Positions 21,190 to 29,824 of a DNA stretch of 42,701 bases are shown one piece after another (the first letter of the stretch is position 1; every line of letters begins with the position of its first letter). The stretch is from Oscillospiraceae bacterium. Its GTDB lineage: Bacteria > Bacillota > Clostridia > Oscillospirales > Oscillospiraceae. A model generated the notes under the pieces. That model did not search any database. It worked only from the letters and a program-made list of their open reading frames with translations, and had not been told where the DNA came from. The stretch is taken from contig JAFZQE010000063.1 in assembly GCA_017552325.1 (NCBI GenBank), positions 1-42,701 on the forward strand, in the 5' to 3' direction. Made by a program: the position numbers and the translations under genes.

Positions 21190-21218
21190 ATTATACCCGT
21201 TTCCCCGCTCATATTCAA
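21190..21218 (-). promoter_or_regulatory. Promoter of deoC
   Basis: Minus strand TTGAAT (21213-21218), 17-bp spacer, TATAAT (21190-21195). Confidence 0.83.
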
Positions 21219-21272
21219 GGGGGCGGGACGAATAAGATGGAACAACTATCTTTGACATGAGGTGCAAAAGCA

Positions 21273-21887
21273 ATGGATTATCCGGCGGAAAACAATTTCG
21301 TGCGTCTGGTGGGCACGGCGGCGGGGCGGCCGAGCCTGTCCCACGAGAGGCGCGGCGAGGCCTTCTACCGGCTGCCGCTGTGCGTGCGGCGGCTGTCCGG
21401 GACGGAGGACGAGATCCCGCTGCTGCTGCGGCGGAGGCAGCTCGAGGCGCTGGAGCTGCGCGAGGCGGACAAGCTCTGCGTGACGGGGGAGCTGCGCAGC
21501 TTCAACAACCGCAGCGGCGAGGGCGCGCGGCTCGTGATCACGGTCTTTGTCCGAACCTTAAGCTTCTGCGGCGGCGAGGATGAAAACCTCGTGCGCCTGC
21601 GCGGCGCGCTCTGCCGTCCGCCGAAGCTCCGGCGGACGCCGATGGGACGGGACATCTGCGACCTGATGCTGGCGGTCAACCGGCCCTACGGACGCTCGGA
21701 CTACCTGCCCTGCATCTGCTGGGGGCAGCCCGCCCGGGAGATCTCCCTGTGCCCGACAGGCACGGTCCTGCGGCTCGATGGCCGGTTCCAGAGCCGCCCC
21801 TATCTCAAGCTCACCGGGGAGGGCCTGCTGGAAAAGGTCGCCTACGAGGTCTCCGCCGCGGAGATCGAGCGGCTCGACGGCGTCTGA
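21273..21887 (+). CDS. SSB-like single-stranded DNA-binding protein with two OB-type halves
   Basis: Protein of 204 aa related to the clostridial SSB/PriB-like group. The second half begins VRLRGALCRPPKLRRTPMGRDICDLMLAVNRPYGRSDYLPCICWG, where TPxGxxI and LAVNRxYGRSDY are OB-fold SSB signatures; the first half (FVRLVGTAAGRPSLSHERRGEAFYRLPLCVRRL) looks like a second, more divergent OB fold. There is no acidic DDDIPF-type tail, so it is not the main replicative SSB. A repair or recombination role is inference. GAGGTG lies eight bases before ATG 21273. The stop is one base from the stop of the convergent GH3 gene. Confidence 0.8.
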   Translation: MDYPAENNFVRLVGTAAGRPSLSHERRGEAFYRLPLCVRRLSGTEDEIPLLLRRRQLEALELREADKLCVTGELRSFNNRSGEGARLVITVFVRTLSFCGGEDENLVRLRGALCRPPKLRRTPMGRDICDLMLAVNRPYGRSDYLPCICWGQPAREISLCPTGTVLRLDGRFQSRPYLKLTGEGLLEKVAYEVSAAEIERLDGV

Positions 21888-21888
21888 C

Positions 21889-23094
21889 TCAGCCGATGTC
21901 GAGGCCGAGGGCCAGCTTCCAGCGCAGGATGCGCAGCACCGAGGCGTCCACCTGCTCTTCGGAGAGGCGGCCGTCCTCCATCGCGGCGAGCAGCGCGCGG
22001 GCGGATTCCTCAAAGTCGCTGCAGCAGATCAGGTCGTTGCCGGCCAGCGCGGCCTGCACGGCGGCGTTCTCCCAGCCGGTGAACTGGCCGATCGCGCTCA
22101 TGTGCAGGTCGTCGCAGAGGATGACGCCCTGAAAGCCCAGATCCTCCCGCAGGATGCGGTGCACCTCGGGCGAGAGGGAGGCGGGATAGTCCCCGTCCAT
22201 GCACTCGACGACGTTGTGGCTGACCAGCACCGCGTCGGCCCCGGCCTCGATGCCGGCGATGAAGGGCAGGAAATCGCCCTCCGTGAAGGCCGAGAGCGGC
22301 CGCTCGTCATAGGCCATGCCGGTGTGCGTGTCGGCGCTGCCGCCGTAGCCGGGGAAGTGCTTGAGCGTGCTGCCCACGCCGCAGCGCTTCATCACGCCGA
22401 CGACGCGGCTGATATATTCCGCGGTCTCTCCGGCGTCGGTGCCGAAGCAGCGCGGATAGATGTAGTTGCTCCGGTCGAGCGGCACGTCGGCCACCGGCGC
22501 GAGGTTGACGTTCAGCCCGAGCGACAGCAGCAGGTAAGACTTCTCTTCCGTGTCGCTCTCGACGAGCTGCCAGCCGCCGGTCTCATAGAGCGTGCGCGGG
22601 TCGAGGAAGGGCGTGTTCCGCAGCAGCGGGTTCAGGCTGACGCGGCAGACGGTGCCGCCCTCCTCGTCCACGGCCAGCAGCAGCGGGATCGGCGAGGAGG
22701 CTTGCAGGCCGTCGGTCAGCGTGCGGACGTTGTAGGAATTCATGCCGGTGAAGGCGTTGGCGTAGAGGCAGATCCCGCCGACGCCCATGCTCGCCGCGCG
22801 CCAGACGTCGCCCGAGGCGGAGGAGCAGAGCATGATCATCTGATAGGCCTTCTCCTCGCGGCTCATCCGCGCGAGGCGCAGATCGGCCGCGTCCGGCCCG
22901 GGCGGCGGCGTGGGGATCGGTTCCGGCGTGATGTCCGGCCCGGTCTCGGGCTCCGGAGCCGCCGTGGGAGAAGAAGCGGGCGGCGCGGCGTCTCCGGTCG
23001 CGGCCGGTGTTTCCGAAGGCTTCTCGCGGCCCATGCAGGAGCCGAGCAGAAACAGAGCCGCCAGCAGAAGCAAAACAGCAGTCATTCGTTTCAT
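21889..23094 (-). CDS. Glycoside hydrolase family 3 lipoprotein (beta-N-acetylhexosaminidase-like)
   Basis: Surface-anchored GH3 enzyme (401 aa), probably removing beta-linked GlcNAc from peptidoglycan or muropeptides. Lipobox LLGSC gives Cys20, followed by a Pro/Glu/Thr linker (~25-60). The TIM-barrel domain has KHFPGYGGSADTHTGMA, the NagZ-type KHFPGHG-(x)-D-x-H motif with Tyr for the second His, DAVLVSHNV, and the catalytic Asp in CDDLHMSAIG (~327). Single-domain length matches NagZ-like enzymes. The upstream region has an extended -10 (TGGTATAGT) but a weak -35. There is no terminator between it and the convergent SSB-like gene. Confidence 0.9.
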   Translation of the reverse strand: MKRMTAVLLLLAALFLLGSCMGREKPSETPAATGDAAPPASSPTAAPEPETGPDITPEPIPTPPPGPDAADLRLARMSREEKAYQMIMLCSSASGDVWRAASMGVGGICLYANAFTGMNSYNVRTLTDGLQASSPIPLLLAVDEEGGTVCRVSLNPLLRNTPFLDPRTLYETGGWQLVESDTEEKSYLLLSLGLNVNLAPVADVPLDRSNYIYPRCFGTDAGETAEYISRVVGVMKRCGVGSTLKHFPGYGGSADTHTGMAYDERPLSAFTEGDFLPFIAGIEAGADAVLVSHNVVECMDGDYPASLSPEVHRILREDLGFQGVILCDDLHMSAIGQFTGWENAAVQAALAGNDLICCSDFEESARALLAAMEDGRLSEEQVDASVLRILRWKLALGLDIG

Positions 23095-23156
23095 GGATAC
23101 CTCCGCGGAGGGATTGAGGGGCAGGGGCCCCGGCTACACTATACCACGAAGAAATG

Positions 23157-23185
23157 GAAAATGCCGCCGTTTCGGCGGCATTTTC
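23157..23185 (-). terminator. Terminator of the nucleoside ABC transporter operon
   Basis: Perfect 13-bp arms GAAAATGCCGCCG (23157-23169) and inverse (23173-23185), loop of three; T-rich on the minus strand after the stem. Confidence 0.9.
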
Positions 23186-23204
23186 ACAAATTTTAAGGAT
23201 TGGC

Positions 23205-24146
23205 TCAGCGCATGCCCTTGTCGTAGGGGATGCCTTCTGCCTTCGGCGCGCGGGACTTCTTGGAGGTGAGCGCCAGCACGATCAGCGACACGATGTAAGG
23301 CATCATGTTGTAGACGGTGCCGGGGATGTTCAGCGCGGCCAGGAAGCCGATGCCGAAGTAAACGTTGGACAGGGCGCGGAAGAGACCGAACAGGAGCGCG
23401 GCCAGCGCGATGCGCCAGGGCTTCCACTGGCCGAAGATCATGACCGCCAGCGCCAGGAAGCCGAAGCCGGCGACGCCGTATTCGAACTGCCACTGGGACA
23501 CGCCCGCGAGGATGTAGCAGATGCCGCCCAGGCCGCCCAGCAGACCGGAGATCAGAACGCCGGACCAGCGCATCTTGTAGACGTTGATGCCGACGGAGTC
23601 GGCCGCCTGGGGATGCTCGCCGCAGGCCATCAGACGCAGGCCGAACTTGGTCTTGTACAGCGTCATCCAGGCGAGGACGAGGATCACGACGGCGATCACC
23701 ATGAACCAGTTGAACTCGAAGGATCCGAAGTAGTGGATGAAGGCCTTCTTCTGCTCGACATACTCGATGGTGGCGGAGTGGTTGTTGGGGTCGGCGGCGG
23801 TGTTGATGGCCTTGACCAGAACGGTCGCGGCGGCGGTGCCGAGCATGTTCAGCGCGGTGCCGACGATGGTCTGGTCAGCCTTGAAGTTGATGCAGGCCAC
23901 GGCCAGCAGCGACGAGTAGGCCATGCCGAAGACGACGGCGGCCAGCAGCGTCAGCAGAACGATGACGAAGGCGGGAGAACCGGCGGGCATGTTGCGCATC
24001 ATCAGAGCGCCGCCCAGGGCGCCGATGACCATGATGCCCTCCAGGCCGAGGTTGATGACGCCGGAGTGCTCCGAGAAGCAGCCGCCCAGCGCGACCAGCG
24101 TAAGGATGGAAGCAAAGATCAGGGTGTATTGAAGCAGCAGCAGCAT
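23205..24146 (-). CDS. Nucleoside ABC transporter permease, NupQ/YufQ type
   Basis: Second membrane subunit (313 aa) of a BmpA-dependent nucleoside importer. About eight to ten membrane segments; GVINLGLEGIMVIGAL near residue 30 and LMACGEHPQAADSVGINVYKMRW (about 180-205) are hallmarks of the BPD_transp_2 permeases used for nucleosides, and the latter is the coupling loop to the ATPase. The ATG overlaps the upstream permease stop by one base (TAATG). Last gene of the operon before a terminator. Confidence 0.92.
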   Translation of the reverse strand: MLLLLQYTLIFASILTLVALGGCFSEHSGVINLGLEGIMVIGALGGALMMRNMPAGSPAFVIVLLTLLAAVVFGMAYSSLLAVACINFKADQTIVGTALNMLGTAAATVLVKAINTAADPNNHSATIEYVEQKKAFIHYFGSFEFNWFMVIAVVILVLAWMTLYKTKFGLRLMACGEHPQAADSVGINVYKMRWSGVLISGLLGGLGGICYILAGVSQWQFEYGVAGFGFLALAVMIFGQWKPWRIALAALLFGLFRALSNVYFGIGFLAALNIPGTVYNMMPYIVSLIVLALTSKKSRAPKAEGIPYDKGMR

Positions 24147-25276
24147 TACTTCTCGCCTCCTTTCTCAGCGGCAAGGGCTTTCTCCTTCTGGGCCTTCCTT
24201 TCGGCGCTGCGGTCGATCGCGCGGTTCATCGCGGTCTTCAGGAAGAGCACGAAGCCGCAGAGGTAGATGATGATGGCCGTGATCAGATCGGAGATCTGCG
24301 CACAGTAGAGGTTGGTGTCCACGTTGGGACCGCCGTCGGTGATGTGCTGGATGAAGAAGGAGGAGAAGATCGTGCCGATCGGGTTCAGACCGCCGAGGAA
24401 GGTGGCGGCGATGCCGTTGAAGCCCATGCCGGGCACCGAGGTCGCGGTGACGGACCACTGCTCGATGTCGGTCAGGTACAGCATGGCGCCGCCGATGCCG
24501 GCCAGGCCGCCCGAGATGATCAGCGTGAGGATGATGTTGCGCTTTTCCGCCATGCCGGCGTACTTGGCGGCGTTCTTGTTGTTGCCGGTCGCGCGCAGCT
24601 CGTAGCCGAACTTCGTCCGGTTAAGGACGATGTAGACGGCGACGGCGAGCAGGATGGCGAGCGGGATCGCGATGGAGACCTTGTCGTAGTTGAACAGCTT
24701 GTCCAGACCCAGGGAGGGGAGGATGGCCTGCGGCGCGTTCTCCTTGAGCTTCAGCGTGTAATGGCTGGCCTCCTGCTTTTGCAGGGTCAGGATCATGTTG
24801 GAGGTGTACAGAGCGATCCAGTTGAGCATGATGCCGGAGATGACCTCGTTGACGTTGCGGTAGGCCTTCAGGAAGCCCACGATCGCGCCGAGGACGGCGC
24901 CGGACACGATGGCGAAGAGCATGCAGGGCAGCCAGCCCCAGCCCCAGGCCAGCGCGGCGTAAAGGCTCGCGCAGACGCCGGCGACATACTGGCCGGCGGT
25001 GCCGATGTTGAACAGGCCGACCTTATAGGCGAACAGCACGGACAGGCCGCACATCAGCAGCGGCGCGGTGCGCACGAGGGTCGCGCCGAGCAGCCTGACC
25101 CGACGCTCCGGGTTGCTGGTCTTCATGAAGTTCTTCAGCACGTCCAGGATCGCGTTTCCCGCGCCGGCCGAGTTGATGAACAGCAGCACGATGTAGCCGA
25201 TCAGCAGACCCATCAGGATGCACAGCAGAGACGCGATCAGGGACTGCACGGCGTCGTTTTTCAGGAATTTTTTCAT
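24146..25276 (-). CDS. Nucleoside ABC transporter permease, NupP/YufP type
   Basis: First membrane subunit (376 aa). A longer N-terminus than its partner, then VGLFNIGTAGQYVAGV (the LFNIGxEGQ family motif), YRNVNEVISGIMLNWIA, and the coupling loop LRATGNNKNAAKYAGMAEKRN. The C-terminus is cytoplasmic and highly charged. Its start overlaps the ATPase gene by 4 bp (ATGA), so the subunits are coupled. Confidence 0.93.
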   Translation of the reverse strand: MKKFLKNDAVQSLIASLLCILMGLLIGYIVLLFINSAGAGNAILDVLKNFMKTSNPERRVRLLGATLVRTAPLLMCGLSVLFAYKVGLFNIGTAGQYVAGVCASLYAALAWGWGWLPCMLFAIVSGAVLGAIVGFLKAYRNVNEVISGIMLNWIALYTSNMILTLQKQEASHYTLKLKENAPQAILPSLGLDKLFNYDKVSIAIPLAILLAVAVYIVLNRTKFGYELRATGNNKNAAKYAGMAEKRNIILTLIISGGLAGIGGAMLYLTDIEQWSVTATSVPGMGFNGIAATFLGGLNPIGTIFSSFFIQHITDGGPNVDTNLYCAQISDLITAIIIYLCGFVLFLKTAMNRAIDRSAERKAQKEKALAAEKGGEK

Positions 25277-26811
25277 GCCTTCACCTCGTTTCTCTTGGCG
25301 CCGGCCATGTAGAGGCCCAGCTCCTCCTGCGTGGTGGTCTTCGGATCGAGCTCGCCGACGATCTCGCCTTCGTACATGACGAGGATGCGGTCGGGCACGT
25401 CCATGACCTCGTCCAGCTCCAGCGACACCAGCAGGACAGCCTTGCCCGCGTCACGCTGGGCGACGAGCTGCTTGTGGATGTACTCGATGGCGCCGACGTC
25501 CAGGCCGCGGGTGGGCTGCACGGCGATCAGCAGGTCGGGATCCTTGTCGATCTCGCGGGCGATGATGGCCTTCTGCTGGTTGCCGCCGGACATGCTGCGC
25601 GCGGGGGTGACGGCGCCCTGGCCGGAGCGCACGTCGTACTGCTCGATCAGCCGGTCGGCATAGCTGCGGATCGGCCCGCGCTTGAGGAAGCCGGCCTTGT
25701 CGGTGAATTCGGGCTCGAAGTAGCGCTGGAGGATCAGGTTGTACTCCAGCGGGTAGTCCAGCACCAGGCCGTGCTTGTGCCGGTCCTCGGGGATGTGGCT
25801 CATGCCGGAGGTGGAGCGCTTGCGGATCGAGGCGTTCGTGATGTCCTGGCCCTTGAGCGTGATGTGGCCGGACTTGAGCGGCTCCAGACCGGACAGGCCG
25901 TAGACCAGCTCGGTCTGCCCGTTGCCGTCGATGCCGGCGATGCAGACGATCTCGCCCGCACGGACCTTGAAGCTGACGTTCTTGACGGCGTCCTTCTTGT
26001 GGACCTTCGAGGCCACGCTGATATTGTCCACGTCCAGGATGACCTCGCCGAGGTGCTGGGGCTTCTTCTCGACGTGGAAGTTGACGTTGCGGCCGACCAT
26101 CATCGCGGACAGCTGCTCCATTGTGGTGTTCTTGGTCTCGACCGTGCCGATGTACTTGCCCTTGCGGAGCACGCTGCAGCGGTCGGCCACGGCCATGATC
26201 TCGGCCAGCTTGTGGGAAATGAAGAGGATGCTCTTTCCCTCGGCGGCGAGGTTGCGCATGATCTGCATCAGTTCTTCGATCTCCTGCGGCGTCAGCACGG
26301 CGGTGGGCTCGTCGAAAATCAGGATCTCGTTGTCGCGGTAGAGCATCTTCAGGATCTCGGTGCGCTGCTGCATACCGACGGTGATATCTTCGATCAGCGC
26401 GTCGGGATTGACGGCCAGGCCGTACTTTTCGGACAGGGCCATGACCTTTTCCCGCGCCTCCTTCTTCTGGAGGAAGCCGTTCTTTGTGGGTTCGATGCCA
26501 AGAATGATGTTGTCGAGGACGGAGAAGCACTCGACCAGCTTGAAGTGCTGATGCACCATGCCGATGCCCAGATCGTTGGCGTCGTTCGGGTTGCGGATCT
26601 GGACCTCTTTTCCGTCTTTTTTGATGACGCCCTCTTCCGCCTGATACAGACCGAACAGCACGCTCATCAGGGTGGATTTTCCGGCGCCGTTTTCGCCGAG
26701 CAGAGCGTGGATCTCGCCCTTTTTCAGCTGCAGCGTGATATCATCGTTGGCGATGATGCCGGGAAACCGTTTCGTGATGTGAAGCATTTCGATTGCGTAT
26801 GGAGCTTCCAA
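25273..26811 (-). CDS. Nucleoside ABC transporter ATP-binding protein, NupO/YufO type (two ABC domains)
   Basis: Fused double ATPase (512 aa) for nucleoside import. Domain 1 (~10-245) has Walker A GENGAGKST, Walker B ILIFDEPTAVL and H-loop ISHKL. Domain 2 (~260-500) has a degenerate P-loop GIDGNGQTEL, signature SMSGGNQQKA and IAVQPTRGLDVGA in place of a normal Walker B. This asymmetry is typical of the family. I place the start at TTG 26811, nine bases after GGGGAGG; a TTG at 26820 touches that site, and the first ATG is 24 bases further in. A promoter at 26850-26879 allows expression separate from bmpA. Confidence 0.92.
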   Translation of the reverse strand: MEAPYAIEMLHITKRFPGIIANDDITLQLKKGEIHALLGENGAGKSTLMSVLFGLYQAEEGVIKKDGKEVQIRNPNDANDLGIGMVHQHFKLVECFSVLDNIILGIEPTKNGFLQKKEAREKVMALSEKYGLAVNPDALIEDITVGMQQRTEILKMLYRDNEILIFDEPTAVLTPQEIEELMQIMRNLAAEGKSILFISHKLAEIMAVADRCSVLRKGKYIGTVETKNTTMEQLSAMMVGRNVNFHVEKKPQHLGEVILDVDNISVASKVHKKDAVKNVSFKVRAGEIVCIAGIDGNGQTELVYGLSGLEPLKSGHITLKGQDITNASIRKRSTSGMSHIPEDRHKHGLVLDYPLEYNLILQRYFEPEFTDKAGFLKRGPIRSYADRLIEQYDVRSGQGAVTPARSMSGGNQQKAIIAREIDKDPDLLIAVQPTRGLDVGAIEYIHKQLVAQRDAGKAVLLVSLELDEVMDVPDRILVMYEGEIVGELDPKTTTQEELGLYMAGAKRNEVKA

Positions 26812-26849
26812 GCGTATCAACCTCCCCTGGAATGTTGGTTTGCTCCCTT

Positions 26850-26879
26850 ATCATACACTACATGCCGGTTATTTGTAAA
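26850..26879 (-). promoter_or_regulatory. Promoter of the nupO-nupP-nupQ genes
   Basis: Minus strand TTTACA (26874-26879), 18-bp spacer, TATGAT (26850-26855). Confidence 0.6.
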
Positions 26880-26992
26880 CAAAAAATGAAGAAAAAGCGG
26901 AAAGAAGATGAAAAAAGGACAGGTCAAAAAAGCCCGCTTCTTTTTCCGGCCGCCCGTCGCCGCTGCCGACGGAAAAAGTCTATGAAGCAAAG

Positions 26993-27024
26993 AAAAAGGA
27001 CAGGTCAGAAGACCTGTCCTTTTT
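26993..27024 (-). terminator. Terminator after the BmpA-like gene
   Basis: Perfect 14-bp arms AAAAAGGACAGGTC (26993-27006) and inverse (27011-27024), loop of four. One arm is duplicated as AAAAAAGGACAGGTCA at 26911-26926, 80 bp further on, without its partner. The terminator lets the binding protein be made in excess over the transporter. Confidence 0.88.
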
Positions 27025-27040
27025 ATGTTTTGGGGTAGGA

Positions 27041-28165
27041 TTACTTCAGGTTGCCCAGATCGTTGACGGTGATGACCGTGGCGAAGTCGGCAGCGCCCTT
27101 GGTGGTGTCGTTGTCGACACTGACCTTGCCGGCGAACATGTCGGCAACCAGAGCGGCGTAGTCGTCAGCGGTGAAGCCGTCGGCAAACTGAGTGGTGGTG
27201 GGGATCTGAACGTAGTTCTCTTCCGGATTGGCAGAGACGAGGCCCAGGTTCTCAACCTTGCCGCCCTCGAACTTGCCGGCCTGAACCGTGGCGAGCATGG
27301 TCTTCACAGTGGGGGCCAGGCCCTTCATGGCGGAGGTGACGGTCATGCCGTCGCCGTACAGACCGTCGATCGTGCCCTTCTGGTCAACGTCGACGCCGAT
27401 GACCTTGCCGCCGACCTTGGCAGCAGCCTCGCCGGCAGAGGTGAAGATACCGCCGCCGCAGGCGAAGACGATCTCGGTGCCGTTGGCATACCAGGTATCC
27501 ATCGCGGCGGTGATGTCAGCGTCGCCGTAGAACTGGTTGCCGTAGGCGTAGTTGATGGTGACGTCGCTCAGGCCGAGCTCGGCAGCGGCAGCGTCAGCGC
27601 CCTGCACGAAGCCGTAGCCGTAGCGGATGACGGCGGGAACAGCCATGCCGCCCAGGAAGCCCAGGCTCTTGTAGCCGAGCTTCACAGCCGCGTAGCCGGC
27701 CATGTAGCCGCAGAGCTCTTCCTGGTAAACAGCGGAGTAGAGGTTGCTGGGCAGAGGATCGAGACCGGCGGAGGTCAGGTCATACTCGGAAACGTCCAGC
27801 GCGATGAAGATGACGTCGGCATACTTCGGGGCAGTGGCGGCGATGGCCGGAGCAAACGCGTAACCGGGCATCACAACGACATTGTAGCCTTCCTCGATGG
27901 CGTTCTCGATCATGGTGATACGGTCGTCATCGGAGTCGGAACCGGGCTTGTAGTACTTGAACTGCAGGCCGTTGGCGTCGCAGTACTCTTTGCAGGCTTC
28001 ATAGGTGGTCTGGTTGAAGGACTGGTCGGTGATATCGCCGTAGTCGGTGATCATGGCGACCTTCACGTCCGCGGCCTTCTCTTCGGGCTTCGCAGCGGAG
28101 CTGCCGCAGGCGGCCAGAGCGAGAATCATGCAGAGAGCGAGGACGAGCGCAAGAATCTTTTTCAT
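27041..28165 (-). CDS. BMP-family nucleoside-binding lipoprotein (BmpA/Med-like)
   Basis: Extracellular substrate-binding protein (374 aa) that delivers nucleosides to NupOPQ. Lipobox LALAAC gives Cys20. The periplasmic-binding-like fold has KVAMITDYGDITDQSFNQTTYEACKEY (the BMP N-terminal motif), NVVVMPGYAFAPAI, GFLGGMAVPAVIRYGYGFVQGADA and ACGGGIFTSAGEAA. The start is ATG 28165 with GGAGG upstream; an earlier in-frame ATG at 28183 lies within the leader. It stands between deoD and the ATPase gene, which supports purine nucleosides as ligands (inference). Confidence 0.95.
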   Translation of the reverse strand: MKKILALVLALCMILALAACGSSAAKPEEKAADVKVAMITDYGDITDQSFNQTTYEACKEYCDANGLQFKYYKPGSDSDDDRITMIENAIEEGYNVVVMPGYAFAPAIAATAPKYADVIFIALDVSEYDLTSAGLDPLPSNLYSAVYQEELCGYMAGYAAVKLGYKSLGFLGGMAVPAVIRYGYGFVQGADAAAAELGLSDVTINYAYGNQFYGDADITAAMDTWYANGTEIVFACGGGIFTSAGEAAAKVGGKVIGVDVDQKGTIDGLYGDGMTVTSAMKGLAPTVKTMLATVQAGKFEGGKVENLGLVSANPEENYVQIPTTTQFADGFTADDYAALVADMFAGKVSVDNDTTKGAADFATVITVNDLGNLK

Positions 28166-28216
28166 GTTTTTTCCTCCATACATTTTTTTCGTGGGCGTAT
28201 TTTACACGCGCAGAGT

Positions 28217-28246
28217 ATTATACCATGCGCGCCGCGCGCAAATCAA
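28217..28246 (-). promoter_or_regulatory. Promoter of the BmpA-like gene
   Basis: Minus strand TTGATT (28241-28246), 18-bp spacer, TATAAT (28217-28222) with TGG before it (extended -10). The spacer contains a GCGCGC palindrome. Confidence 0.75.
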
Positions 28247-28307
28247 GGATAAACTTGCAAAAATACAGGGAATCGGGGATTCTTTTTTTCGACAAACTAA
28301 ACAGAAC

Positions 28308-29039
28308 TCAGATCGCGTCCATCTTGACCGCGGTATCCAGCGCGACCTCCATCATGTGGGTGAAGGAGTTCTGGCGGTCCTCGGCGGACATGTTCTCCTC
28401 GGGGCGGTAGATGTGGTCGGAGATCGTGCAGATGCACAGCGCGCGCTTGCCGGCGTAGGCGGCGTTGGTGTAGAGCGCGACGGACTCCATCTCGATGGCC
28501 AGCACGCCCATGCGCTTCCACTCGTCGTTCTTCGCGCAGCCCTCGGGCGTGTAGAAGGTGTCGGAGGCCAGCAGATTGCCGACGCGGATGTCGATGCCGT
28601 GCTCATGGGCGGCCTCGACAGCCTTCGAGAGCAGGGTGAAGTCGGCGATCGGCGCGAAGGACGCGGCCTCGCCCAGGCCGAAGTTCTTCACATAGTTGGA
28701 GTTGGTGCAGGCGGCCTGCCCGGCCACGAGGTCGCGCAGCTTCAGATCGTCCTGCAGCGCGCCGGCGGAGCCGATGCGGATGATGTTTTCGACGTTGTAG
28801 AAGTTGAAGAGCTCCCAGCTGTAGATGCCGATGGAGGGGATGCCCATGCCGGAGGCCATCACGGTCACGGGAACGCCCTTCCAGGTGCCGGTGTAGCCCT
28901 GCACGCCGCGGACGTTGTTGACGAGGCGGGGCTCGGTCAGGAAGGTCTCGGCGATGAATTTCGCGCGCAGCGGATCGCCGGGCATCAGTACGGTTTTGGC
29001 GATATCTTCGATTTTGGCGGAGTTGTGGGGAGTGGGCAT
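28308..29039 (-). CDS. deoD: Purine nucleoside phosphorylase (DeoD type)
   Basis: Cytoplasmic hexameric-type phosphorylase (243 aa) that splits purine (deoxy)nucleosides with phosphate into base and (deoxy)ribose 1-phosphate. MPTPHNSAKIEDIAKTVLMPGDPLRAKFIAE is the DeoD N-terminus with its phosphate-binding Gly and Arg residues; RIGSAGAL, IEMESVALY and TISDHIYRPEE are further signatures, the last holding the catalytic Asp. GGAGGT precedes ATG 29039. There is no T-tract terminator on this strand after the stop, so transcripts may run on into bmpA. It shares an intergenic region with the divergent udk. Confidence 0.97.
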   Translation of the reverse strand: MPTPHNSAKIEDIAKTVLMPGDPLRAKFIAETFLTEPRLVNNVRGVQGYTGTWKGVPVTVMASGMGIPSIGIYSWELFNFYNVENIIRIGSAGALQDDLKLRDLVAGQAACTNSNYVKNFGLGEAASFAPIADFTLLSKAVEAAHEHGIDIRVGNLLASDTFYTPEGCAKNDEWKRMGVLAIEMESVALYTNAAYAGKRALCICTISDHIYRPEENMSAEDRQNSFTHMMEVALDTAVKMDAI

Positions 29040-29090
29040 GGTGTGTACCTCCTTTGTTCGATGAAAAGCGCGGCGGCTTTATTGAAATCC

Positions 29091-29119
29091 ATTATATTAT
29101 GCTTAATTGCAAAAGTCAA
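29091..29119 (-). promoter_or_regulatory. Promoter of deoD
   Basis: Minus strand TTGACT (29114-29119), 17-bp spacer, TATAAT (29091-29096). It lies back to back with the udk promoter, one base apart. Confidence 0.83.
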
Positions 29120-29120
29120 A

Positions 29121-29149
29121 TTGAAACGGAGGGCGAACTGTGGTAGAAT
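29121..29149 (+). promoter_or_regulatory. Promoter of udk-tdk
   Basis: TTGAAA (29121-29126), 17-bp spacer, TAGAAT (29144-29149), TGG before the -10. The -35 boxes of this and the deoD promoter adjoin, so one regulator could control both. Confidence 0.75.
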
Positions 29150-29183
29150 AGGACGAAAACCAAAAACCGGAGGGGACAGAGAC

Positions 29184-29822
29184 ATGAGCGACAGCGAAAT
29201 CATGATCATCGGCATCGCCGGCGGCACCGGCAGCGGCAAAACCACGATCACGCGGCGGCTGATCCAGAACTTCGGCGGCGAGGTATCCGTCATCCACCAC
29301 GACAACTACTACAAGGCGCACCACAACATGCCCTACGAGGAGCGCGCCAAGCTCAACTACGACCATCCCGACGCCTTCGACACCGAGCTGCTGATCCAGG
29401 CGCTGAAGGATCTCAAGCAGGGCAAGACCGTCACCTGCCCGGTCTACGACTACGCGATCCACGACCGGACGGAGAAGACCGTCACGATCCGCCCGACGCG
29501 CGTCATTGTCGTGGAGGGCATCCTGATCTACGAAAACCGCGAGCTCTGCGACCAGATGGACATCAAGCTCTTCGTCGACACCGACGCGGACGTGCGCATC
29601 CTGCGCCGCATCGTGCGCGACGTGCGCGACCGCGGCCGCAGCCTCGAGAGCGTCATCAACCAGTACCTGAACACGGTCAAGCCGATGCACGAGCAGTTCG
29701 TCGAGCCCAGCAAGCGCCGGGCCGACATCATCATCCCCGAGGGCGGGCACAACCGCGTGGCGCTGGAAATGGTCATGGAGCGCGTCAGAGCTCACCTCAA
29801 TTCGACCGGAAAAGGAGCATGA
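29184..29822 (+). CDS. udk: Uridine kinase
   Basis: Phosphorylates uridine and cytidine to UMP and CMP (212 aa). P-loop GGTGSGKTT (residues ~12-20), HHDNYYK, NYDHPDAFDT with the catalytic Asp, and VEGILIYENRELCDQMDIKLFVDTD with RRIVRDVRDRGRS are all typical. ATG 29184 follows CGGAGGGG. The stop overlaps the upstream ATG of tdk in an ATGA configuration, so the two kinases are coupled. Confidence 0.97.
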   Translation: MSDSEIMIIGIAGGTGSGKTTITRRLIQNFGGEVSVIHHDNYYKAHHNMPYEERAKLNYDHPDAFDTELLIQALKDLKQGKTVTCPVYDYAIHDRTEKTVTIRPTRVIVVEGILIYENRELCDQMDIKLFVDTDADVRILRRIVRDVRDRGRSLESVINQYLNTVKPMHEQFVEPSKRRADIIIPEGGHNRVALEMVMERVRAHLNSTGKGA

Positions 29823-29824
29823 AC

